The translations under genes and the position numbers were made by a program. From NCBI GenBank assembly GCA_001599755.1, contig BCHX01000004.1:1674001-1738000 (forward strand): DNA of 64,000 nucleotides, given 5' to 3'. This document shows positions 1 to 9,100 of this stretch, piece after piece; the stretch's first letter is position 1, and each line of letters begins with the position of its first letter. The DNA comes from Gliomastix tumulicola. Taxonomy: Eukaryota; Ascomycota; Sordariomycetes; Hypocreales; Bionectriaceae. Below the pieces are notes generated by a model, which had not been told where the DNA came from, made no database searches, and saw only the letters and a program-made list of their open reading frames with translations.

Positions 1-3000
1 ACAGAGCCCGGTACGGAGAAGGTGAAGATTCAAGGGCATTTCAGCGATCTCCGTGGCTGCGCAGTCAGAGCGAGAAAAATCGCATGCTTGGCTGTCTCGT
101 GTGCAGAGCTGTGATCGGCATTCGAGACCGGCCGATGGTGGGACAAAGTGTCTAGTCTCTGCGGCGGTGCCCGTGAAAAAGTTGAGCTGGCAGCTGGCCA
201 GTGGACACAGGTCGGCTGTAGCTGCTTGCTCTAGCGAGTCTTGCAGTGAGTCCGCAGCTCCGTCTGTTGGGGTGAACTGCTGGCCCGCGCGATTCCCGTG
301 CTGCTAAAATTCTTCCCGCTGGAGCCGGTCGGTTCCGGTTCCCAAGAATCGGGTCCTACTGGCAACATCGATGAGCAAGCGCCCGGTAGAAAGAGCATCA
401 GGGTGAGCATCAAGGTGAAGAAGAAGAAGCAGTATCTGCCGTATCAGCTGGCCGGGCCCTGAATCACGAGACAAGTAGGACCACCGGCTCAGGTGATACG
501 ACAGACCGCAGAGCACGGGACTTGACCACAGACGAGACATTGCATTGCAATCGAATGCATCGACTGTGGGCTCTGGCTTAGTGAGCCCTTGCGCTGGGCT
601 GGAAGGTATGCCCGTCGCATGCCGAGACTGTTCTTCAAAGGCCTGGAACTCACCATCGTATCCCGACTTGGGCAAAGATCGTCCATAATGTGCTGCCTGC
701 TGTCAGAGTGCCAATAATTCAAGGCCGTGATTGATGAAGGTCCTCCTTTGAGGACTAGGCTATCGAACATTGTCCGGAGCGTCTGCTGATAGAAAGGTTA
801 GGCCATCGAGATGCAAGTCCTCGCAATCGGGGGGTGAGGAGGCAATCGGTAGCTACATTTTGCCATTTCCCGACTCGGCTGACCTGACCATCCGCAGAGT
901 CCTACGACACAGTAACGAACAGTTCCGATTAATATTAGCGGAAGGGTCGAGGCTGACGATCCTGCACCGGAGAGGCCTGCGACGTAAACAGAAATCTGCA
1001 GCCTCACGTGCCGATTCTCGGGCCTTTGTCTGCCCTCGGCCGGAGCGAGGCTTACTTACTGGACAGCGACCGTCGACATGGCCGTATATTGGAAAATAAA
1101 AACTACGGATCCTGAATTCTACGCGGGCTGTCCGACAACGGGAGTGTTCATGTGCATTCCCTAGCCGTTTCCCCAGAAAGGGTCCAAGGGGGGAGTGACC
1201 GGGAGGCGTCAAAAGAGGAAGACACCAATTCCAGGGTCCATGCTTTAAACAGTGGTGAGGCCGAACGAACGGATCCAAGGGTATCTTACCAAGGGTACCC
1301 CGATGGGATGGCGTCCTGTAGCCCGGCTGGCTAGCCGTCCGTCTGTTCAGTTGGCACGAACTGTCGAATCAACCGCGTGAAGCTTCGAGAGGCATCGTGT
1401 GCAGTTGCTCTTTGTCCCTTTTCGGCCATGCCGGTTCCCGGAGTTGGTGCCCCTCTTACTGCTTTGGTTTCTCCGTAAGCCAACGTGGCCGGGGGGAAGA
1501 ACCATCGACATGCCCCGGGACCACTCACAGCACCACGGGATCGGATAGTAATCTTGCCTCCTGCAGAAGAATAGTTCTTCTACTTCTCGAGACGGCCTCT
1601 ACGGCGTCGGCGTTTGGTTAGCCCTTGTTTACCCCGTCAGAAGGGATGATTGTCCCTTGTCGTACGTGAGGACAGTGATGTGATTGGCGCAAGGGCCTGT
1701 CTCCGCAGTAGCCATTCATACAGCTTTGGCCATGGGTGTGTCCACGATCCCCTCCCACCCTTCACTGGAAGTGGTAATTCAGGGTCCAACTCCGTTATCG
1801 AGGACCTGCGTGCGACCCTGTGCCGTCGTTTGTGAAACCCCTCTCACTGCCATTCTTTGACGTAACATGAGCGCGGCTTCTTCGAGTCACTGTCAAGTCC
1901 ATTGTTCTGGTGGAGCAAGCCCGTCGTCGGCCCTCCGATGCTCCCCTGTGCGAGCACGAGGAACTCGACGGACAGTATGCATGTCATTTTCTGGACTGGA
2001 GATTGGACGATGAACCCTGATCCGGAAGCAAAGATAGGGTGTCCGGTGTTTGCTGCTGCCCAGGCGCACCCCCGGTCGTCTGCGTCATTGGATCTTGTGT
2101 GTGTCGAATGCGAGTGCGCGCATCCGATGGGCTGGCCTGGACTCGACAGGATGCCTCTGCGGGCAGTAAGCTTGCTGTGAATCAGAGCTACTGTGCATAC
2201 CTGATGCGTGCGTACAACGCGCGGCACCACTGCTAGAGTCAGCTTGCCCTGGGACTCGACTCAGCTCGTCAGCAGGCCGAGAGCCATCCAGCACTCGCTA
2301 GTCGGCACCGAGTTGAGGCTGAGCTGGTCGTGCGTGCGTGTTTGCATGCAAACGTTATTACCAACCAAGCTCGAAAATCCTGGAATAGAATTCATGCATC
2401 TGGTACCTTCGATTCCGATTACGAGTTCTTGGGCGCAAATCCCGAGGTCATGTGACGATGCGGCCTGAAAAATTGTGCATTTGCAGTGTGGATGGGCAGC
2501 TACGGGTATTGTCGCTTCCGAGAAGCTGGGCACCAGCTGGACCAGCCAGCCGACAAAGCTGAGCTGCCGAGCCATTGCCTTGGCGGGTGGGAAACAACAG
2601 TCATGCGGGCATGAGGCACGCAGCAGCCACGACAGCCACAGCAAAGGCCGCTCCGTTGGACTCCTGTTGGGGGACGGAGGGTGGCGGAAACCGCGAGTCT
2701 GGGGAAAAACCAGGTCTCAGGCGGGTCAGTGTGGCTGTGCGGGTGATCAAGCCACAGGAATTCATGCCAAAGTTTTGGGGCTGCCATGGGATTCTGTGGC
2801 TTTCGATCCCTGTGGCTGCCCGTTAGCACCCATTATTAACAACCAAGCCATTTGCAGCCCCGTCTCCGCCGGCCGATCGACGCCTAATGCGTCACTCCAG
2901 GGACTCCAGAAACCTCACAAGGATTCCTTCAGGGTCTCCCACCTCAGGGTCTTCTTTGATCATTGACCCTGGATTTGGCCTGCTGTAGTTGCACCCCGAA

Positions 3001-4021
3001 TGGAGGTTGGACCCTACAGATGACCGCATCCTTCGTTCGCTCTCTCCATTGGACTTTTCCCATTGTGCTGGTCCCCTATCTGCCGTTGGATTGGAGGGCC
3101 TGGCTTACAGAGGCTCGATTTGGCCGGCGTCGGAGTTTAAGACACACCCCTCGGCCTCGCGCTATTGCGCAAGGGGTCTCGGAGTCGAGATGCTATCGCT
3201 CTCTCCCTTGTGACGACGAGCGATGAACGGGGCGAATGAAGGTCGGCTTTAAGATTCCTCGTTGCTGCTTGTTTACTCAGCGGTGGTTGTTCGAAGGTTC
3301 ACGCATGCTAAATTCCGATCGTGGCTTGGCCATGAGGAGGGGAGGTGGGAAATAGGGGACCAGTCCGTGCGCCCTGCCCGCGATTAGTGAATATTTGAAA
3401 TCGCAAAAACTCACAGTAGTCGTCATTGGAAATCAGGAAGAGTCAGAGGGGGAGGGGAGTCACATCGGTCATCATCATCTGATGGCTTGTGCCAAAGCCT
3501 ATCTTGCATCGGGACCCTGAAAATCTCAATGGCCGCGTGTGAACGCCGTCCAGTATTGGTCAGAAACCTAAATCGGTAGAGGATGATGTGTGATGAATGC
3601 ACCAAAGACGGGCTTCTGAACACGCCGTTCTATCGGCCTTAACGACATCCAGATGGAGGAGCGTCTGCCCTGTCGTAGGGTTCGCCGGCGATGGCCCTGA
3701 CATCGGCGGTACCAGACAATACCTGCCAGGCATTGCCGTTATTGGGAAGTGCCTTGTGGTTTCCTTCCCGAAGACGTCTATAATCGCGTTCCGGAGTCGA
3801 CCAGACGGGACCCTTATCGTCGTGATAGATCACTTCAATGGCGTCGCGTGCCTGAGGGATTCCTTCATCATCGCCAGAGCGAGCTTGCAGCTGCAGGGTC
3901 CTTGATGTCCTGGAGTGCTGAAGGTGCTCGACTTGGAAAAAAAGCGGGCGGCGTTGACACCATCGGGCAGGAGAGAGGGTCGTACAGGTACGGATTGGCG
4001 TTTTCTACGTAATGATACACA

Positions 4022-4069
4022 CACACCCTCTAACACAGAGAGGGTGTGGATCGTCAGTGGGTACGTACC
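4022..4069. promoter_or_regulatory. Hairpin and palindrome in the RPN4-like promoter
   Basis: A perfect 10-bp inverted repeat (CACACCCTCT at 4022-4031 and AGAGGGTGTG at 4039-4048) encloses a 7-base loop. It is followed by the perfect palindrome GGTACGTACC at 4060-4069. Both lie about 175-220 bp before the start codon. They could be binding sites for dimeric regulators or a structure in a long leader. The sequence shows the symmetry, and the function is inferred. Confidence 0.4.
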
Positions 4070-4161
4070 TACGGGACCACCGTCCATCCATCCGCCCCAT
4101 ATTTCTTTCTAGTCCCTGTTACCTCAGGCCTGGCCCTACTCCCAAGAACGCTGGTCATCGT

Positions 4162-4169
4162 TATATTTA
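4162..4169 (+). promoter_or_regulatory. TATA-like element of the RPN4-like gene
   Basis: TATATTTA stands 75 bp before the ATG at 4244, the only clear TATA-like string in the nearest upstream sequence. A start site some 30-60 bp downstream would give a short leader rich in A and C that ends in a good initiation context, with A at -3. Confidence 0.4.
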
Positions 4170-4191
4170 AACAAGGCACTCGTCCGTCTAG

Positions 4192-4200
4192 TTTGCCACG
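4192..4200 (-). promoter_or_regulatory. PACE-like site, candidate for Rpn4 autoregulation
   Basis: Read on the minus strand this is CGTGGCAAA, which matches the yeast proteasome-associated control element GGTGGCAAA at 8 of 9 positions. It lies 44 bp before the start codon of a gene whose product resembles Rpn4, the protein that binds PACE in yeast. Autoregulation is an inference; one near-match of nine bases can arise by chance. Confidence 0.35.
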
Positions 4201-4243
4201 CCGAGTCCCAACTTAAACATCAACATCTACGCAAAACCACACA

Positions 4244-6109
4244 ATGCTATCTTTCTCCCATACGCCATACCAATCTCAACACTTACATCAACAGAACCAA
4301 GTCTACCAGCATCAGTCTCAGTACCCGCGCAACACCACGACGACCACGACCAACAACGACAACTCTTCTGCCGACCTCGTCGACTTCACTACGCCTCTTG
4401 GGACTTTGACGAGCACAAACCTCAACGCTTTGGCCCAGCAAGGTGGTCTCCCCATCGATCATATGCAATCTGCAACCTGGGGCAACGTCGCCCAGTACAC
4501 CAACCCCGAGAACAAGTTCGCTCGCCACTCTCACCACCGCGAGTCGTCCTTGTCTTCACTAGGCTCCGCGGGGCCTGCCTCGCCCTTCAATCCCAACATC
4601 GCGAACCCGCACATCGCCCTCAACGACTCCATCGGCGACGAGCTCGCTGAGATGCATGCCAACGACAACTACTACCAGTTGGCCAAGTCTGCGGGAAACC
4701 CCTACGGGTATCACAACCTCGACCAAACACTGCCTGACATGGCCTACCCTCTGGCCATCTCGGGCCCGACAAGTAACAAGCCGCGCTTCGATCGCAGTAA
4801 CCTGCTGCCTGCACCTGAGCTCTCCACTGGGTCTCGGTCTCGTCCTCCCTCGGTGGCGAGTTCCATCGCGGGTGACTCACCTGCCACCCCCACAGCCGGC
4901 CACGACGAGCCTATTGAGAAGAGAAAAGGTAGGCGCTCAGCCCACGGCGTCGCAAGCAAAAGCTCACATGTCCCCCATCTAGATGGCTATGGCAATGTGC
5001 CCAAACTCGACCGCACCATGACCGACATCTACAGCGACGAGCTCTACAGCCCCAATTTTGCCATCACCTCCACGCCTCCTTCGCAGCCACGGATGCAGAC
5101 GCTGTCGCCGCCAAGTGACATCTTCAGCCAGCGCATTAATGCGGCAAACAATCAGCACTTGAGCGCATCTCATTCGCCGAACCCGTCTATCATCTCTCGA
5201 GGCAGGTCGCCGTTCGGAGCCGGGAACAATGGCTTCCCCGCCACCAGCGGCATGGGCATGATGCAAAGCAAGCCTACTCAGGACTCTCAGTACATGCAAC
5301 AGCAGACGTCGAGGGGTCGTGTCGATGAACCTGAAACTCCCAAGACCATCTCTCCCAAGGACGCTCTTCTTGACTTCAACGACAGCGACCCGACTGCGAA
5401 CGACTTCCCTCTCTTTGCGTCGCAGCCTCACGGCCTGGAGATGGACTCGCTCGCCAAGAGCATGGTTCAGCCTGGTGTCAGCCAGCAATTCATGAACGGT
5501 GGCCAGGCTTCTGAGCAGTTCAACTATATGGCGGCCCAGATGGCTCCCAATCTGCAGCTTCCTCAGCAGTACCCATTCGTCTCGCGGAGCGGTCCCATGA
5601 ACACCAGCTCTCCCCCCCGACTTAGCTCGAGCTCGAGCTCTGTCTCTGCGGGCAGCACCCCGGGCAGGCTATCACGGCCGATGGGGGTTGGTGCCGACAG
5701 TGGAACCTACACTTGCACCTATCATGGGTGCACTCTACGATTTGAGACTCCTGCACTGCTGCAGAAGCACAAGCGCGAAGGTCACAGGCAGGCCCATGGC
5801 CTCGTTGGACCCCGCGGCCACGAGCTGGGAGGCATGACATCAAGCCTGCTAAACAGTCAGGCTGGTCCCCATCGGTGTGACCGCATCAACCCCAGCACCG
5901 GCAAGCCCTGCAACACCATCTTCTCTCGACCCTACGACCTTACGAGACATGAGGACACCATCCACAACGCCCGCAAGCAGAAGGTGCGATGTGACCTCTG
6001 CACAGAGGAGAAGACCTTCAGTCGCGCAGACGCCTTGACACGACACTACCGGGTCTGCCATCCAGACATGGAACTCCCTGGCAAGCACCGCCGCCGCGGA
6101 GGGGTCTAA
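4244..6109 (+). CDS. RPN4: Rpn4-like C2H2 zinc-finger transcription factor
   Basis: The product is 621 aa as an uninterrupted frame. The N-terminus is rich in Gln, His, Ser and Thr (about residues 1-45), as is much of the middle, which is typical of an activator. Three C2H2 fingers close the protein: C491-C496-H509-H514, C545-C556-H569-H574 and C583-C586-H601-H606. The last two, with the FSRPYDLTRH and TFSRADALTRH helices and the long C-X10-C spacing, match from memory the C-terminal finger pair of yeast Rpn4, which activates proteasome genes through PACE sites. A basic tail follows (HRRR). The start is the first ATG after the TATA-like element and has A at -3. A 54-nt in-frame segment (4929-4982) looks like an intron, so the real protein may have 603 aa. 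The gene is convergent with AROM. The C2H2 call is firm and orthology to Rpn4 is likely; a related fungal C2H2 regulator is the alternative. Confidence 0.85.
   Translation: MLSFSHTPYQSQHLHQQNQVYQHQSQYPRNTTTTTTNNDNSSADLVDFTTPLGTLTSTNLNALAQQGGLPIDHMQSATWGNVAQYTNPENKFARHSHHRESSLSSLGSAGPASPFNPNIANPHIALNDSIGDELAEMHANDNYYQLAKSAGNPYGYHNLDQTLPDMAYPLAISGPTSNKPRFDRSNLLPAPELSTGSRSRPPSVASSIAGDSPATPTAGHDEPIEKRKGRRSAHGVASKSSHVPHLDGYGNVPKLDRTMTDIYSDELYSPNFAITSTPPSQPRMQTLSPPSDIFSQRINAANNQHLSASHSPNPSIISRGRSPFGAGNNGFPATSGMGMMQSKPTQDSQYMQQQTSRGRVDEPETPKTISPKDALLDFNDSDPTANDFPLFASQPHGLEMDSLAKSMVQPGVSQQFMNGGQASEQFNYMAAQMAPNLQLPQQYPFVSRSGPMNTSSPPRLSSSSSSVSAGSTPGRLSRPMGVGADSGTYTCTYHGCTLRFETPALLQKHKREGHRQAHGLVGPRGHELGGMTSSLLNSQAGPHRCDRINPSTGKPCNTIFSRPYDLTRHEDTIHNARKQKVRCDLCTEEKTFSRADALTRHYRVCHPDMELPGKHRRRGGV
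4929..4982 (+). other. Candidate 54-nt phase-1 intron in the RPN4-like gene
   Basis: The segment begins GTAGGC, has a CTCAC branch-like motif at 4963-4967 and ends in CTAG 15 bases later, a normal layout and length for a fungal intron. It is a multiple of three without a stop, so the frame is open either way. Splicing would join EKRK directly to DGYGNV and remove 18 residues (GRRSAHG...VPHL). Only RNA data or homologues can tell whether it is spliced, retained or both. Confidence 0.45.
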
Positions 6110-7601
6110 GGTGGGAGTGGGACAGCAACTTCGGACCACACCCCCCCTGGGATGAGGTTTCCAGGCGGAACGAGGATGATGGGCAGCTACGGGCACAAGA
6201 TTGGGCATGCTCCGGCATGCGCTGACACGCATACGAGGAGCTGTCGGCAATTGCTACTGTCTTCCCATGACAAATGAATTCGATATCGAAAAGCAGGATG
6301 ACAAGGGAGAATGTGGGGAGACAATGATGTCGGATGACGTGGGCCATGGCGGTGGCTTGCAGCCATTCGGCCAATGAGAGGTGGGAGATTGCGGGAGTGG
6401 ATCTCAGGGTCCTGCAGGGTCCAAAGCCAAAGCAGCGATCACGTCACCTTGTTTGCTGTGACGTCACTTCCTGCCTAGGCCCACCCCATCCTGACCATCC
6501 TGACCCTCCCTCCTGGAGTCTCTCGAAGTATCTCGAAGCCCACTGACATCACGCCCTGTCCAATGGGGCCACTTCCCCGGCATCGAGCGTCAACTATCGG
6601 AGCCGTGCGTGTGCTTGATGCATCTCCACACACGGCTCAGGCTGTCCATGACACACCTTCTCTGGGACAACTCGTCATGGATGGCCGATAGCTGCTACAC
6701 CTTCCCGACTTGATGGCAGCCAGTCTGTCATTCGGGGCCTTTGGGCTGCCTCCCAACGGACGAAGCGTTCGGAAGCGACATCATCGGGCGCTTTTTCTCA
6801 ATGTCGTCCTGGACTTGGGACTTGTACCATATACCCTTGTATGAATTATGACGAGGAACGACTGGGGCGGGCCAGTACTGTTTGATTTTTTTTATCTTGT
6901 GTCTTTTTTTCTACACATCGAATCAGCGGGAAGAGAAAACAAAACAGCGTTTCATTTTGCCAGCGGGAGGGTTTACGGGACAACATACAGGTTATAGACA
7001 AACGCGATTGCTTAATGTATACTGCAAATTTGCTTTTCATCATTTTCTTTGCCTTGCATGTTTCTTTTCTTCTTCTTCTTCTTTCTTTCTTAAGCATGTT
7101 GCCGCTATACGAGAAAATGTGTGGATTTCGACATGCTTCATGTTGTCACTGCGAGAATCAATGTCTTTTGGTGGTGGGGAAATACCCTGTTACAACGTCT
7201 CATTCACCGTCGCATGGAGGGGCTGATCTGGAAAAATACTGGATTATGATGGAATTCTTGATATCTATAGACATGGGACAAGGAACCGGACCGGAGGGAA
7301 TCAGACAGAATACCCAAAATACAAATTCAAATCACACACCCCCTCTCACACACACACAGTGAAAAGACAACACCTGTGCACCTGAAGTCATCGGCATGGG
7401 TCATGTTGCAGTTTGGGTATTCAATCCCCAGCGTGCTTCATTGGCCCGGCCGGTGTTGGTGGTGCCCGTTTTGGTAATGGGAAGTACAGGTACATGCCTG
7501 ATCGTCGCGGTTCCAGTGCAACACGTTCTCTCTGGCTACGCCTCTCGCTCCGGGAGTCCTTTGGGTCTTGGTNTGGTNGGGCAGTTCTCTGCGGCGAGCC
7601 C

Positions 7602-7625
7602 TTTTTTTTTTTTTTTTTTTTTTTT
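7602..7625. repeat. Poly-T tract (24 bases)
   Basis: This is an uninterrupted run of 24 T, preceded 24-29 bases upstream by two N calls at 7573 and 7578. The tract length is probably uncertain in the assembly. Confidence 0.9.
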
Positions 7626-8111
7626 AATTCTTCCTTTTCATTCTGGCGCATCTTCCGGAGCACCTTGGGCAGGTAATCCAGCTAACGTTAGCACCGACCG
7701 ACCTATGGGCTTCAACGCTGCTGGTTGGCTCGTTCGCTCTCAGGAAGGATGCCCACACTCCGGCTCGAGCCCGATTCGAGGGAAGGATCAGCTTCAGGCA
7801 TTCTACTCACTCGCCCCCATTTTTTTGGGCAAAACCTGGAGATCCACACCCCGCCTCGATGCCCAGCAAACGCTTTGTTCCCTGCGCATCGAATGTGACC
7901 GCCAACGCATTCTAGCCGTCTGTTGCCTCCCCCTCCCGATACAGCAGACATGGCTGGGCCAGGTTCACCCACACCCACACCTCGCGTTTCGATCAGGTGC
8001 AAAGGATGGCGCGCGGCGACCTTGGGCTGCGTACGTTATCTTTTCCTTCTAACTCCCAGGTAGCCTAAATACGAATCCGGAGAGGGAGGCTTGAAGGAAG
8101 GGGAGGAGGGA

Positions 8112-8129
8112 GGGGGGGGGGGGGGGGGG
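8112..8129. repeat. Poly-G tract (18 bases)
   Basis: An uninterrupted run of 18 G within a GGA-rich purine stretch (about 8090-8145). It may form a G-quadruplex and is a likely place for sequencing-length error. Confidence 0.9.
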
Positions 8130-9100
8130 AGGATGAGAAGGATGGAAGGATTGATGTGATGGGGTACCCTCCCCAACCAGTCAACCAGCTGTATCTGCCG
8201 GCGTTTTGTCTCGTTTGCGGGAGAAGATAAGGGCCTTGGTAAAGGGTGGGAGGTGGTACCTAATGTGTGACGGTGTGGTTGCACGTTGGGGACAATGGTC
8301 CTGGAAGTTCTGTCCCGCCACGTCGTCTCCGGCTTGTGAGGCGGTATTTAGGCGGGAAACCATCAGCAGCAGGTGTGACTCTGTGAGTACAGCCGGTGCA
8401 CGGCATACTTGGGCACAGTCAGTGGCAGCTCGAGTTTTAGTCTAGCTACGACTGCAGTCCGAAGACGGATCCCTCGTCTTCCGTTCTCTGCGTGCGTTGA
8501 GGTTTGAATCCTCTTTATTGTGAGCAAGATTAGGTGGGCAAGATCCGTGTCCGTTGAGCTCCGGCTTCGTCGGGCAATTGAAGTAATGGCCGGCCAGCTC
8601 TAGATCCGCTCGGTCCGGACTGAGTGCTTGTTCAGCGGTCCAGATCCAAGACGATGAGCATAGGCATGTGCATATGCGTTTAAGCGTGCTATCGTGGGGT
8701 GATCACCCTCAGTTGAGAGTCGTGGACATGGAGCTTGGGGAGGTAGATATAAGTGCAATGAGAGCTGTCCTCGTCATGCATGGCGGAGGGTTTGCTTGTC
8801 GATGTGGAGTTTCACTGAATGGAATGGCGTGTCCTTCATGTCCTCATTTGGTAGGGCAAGGGGCAGTCCTGATAAGCAGCGGTCCCCTCTCTTTGGTCAT
8901 GTTGGTAATCTGGGCGAACGCACATCAGGAAGCAGATAAACCAAGGTGTTTGTAGCATATATCTATCCGATTGAGAAATAGCCAAGAACTTTTCTAGCTT
9001 TCAAATGCTCCTCCTTCGCTAATCTTCCGCACGCAAACTCTCGGATCATTCACTGTAGCATCTGCGTCCAATCCTCTAATTCAAGTCGAAGCCTCTCTGC

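Larger units (their letters stand above)
1..4243. other. Intergenic region upstream of RPN4-like gene, no supported gene
   Basis: About 4.2 kb of ordinary base composition. The open frames here are short, overlap on both strands, are rich in Cys, Arg, Ser and Pro, and show no domain or motif I recognise, so I call no gene. Long upstream regions are common for fungal transcription-factor genes, and part of this may be promoter or leader of the gene starting at 4244. A 14-bp perfect palindrome lies at 2340-2353, and a hairpin and a second palindrome lie at 4022-4069. A gene broken by several introns cannot be excluded by eye. Confidence 0.6.
6110..9100. other. Convergent intergenic region with homopolymer and simple-sequence tracts
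   Basis: This holds the 3' flanks of the RPN4-like and AROM genes, which point at each other. I see no coding frame with recognisable content. It contains a pyrimidine tract of CTT/CTTT units (about 7066-7090), a short CA repeat (about 7348-7360), a run of 24 T (7602-7625), a run of 18 G (8112-8129) and two undetermined bases (N at 7573 and 7578). A 7-bp stem GAAGACG/CGTCTTC lies at 8461-8481. Confidence 0.6.

Noticed and set aside
53..3905. Many open frames of 60-163 codons on both strands in the first 4 kb
   Set aside because: They overlap each other in all frames, have no recognisable domains, show Cys/Arg/Ser/Pro-rich shadow composition and no consistent start context or splice layout.
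8461..8515. Possible tRNA (GAGGTTTGAATCCTC resembles a T arm)
   Set aside because: The loop lacks the TTCGA core, and no acceptor, D or anticodon arms can be paired upstream.
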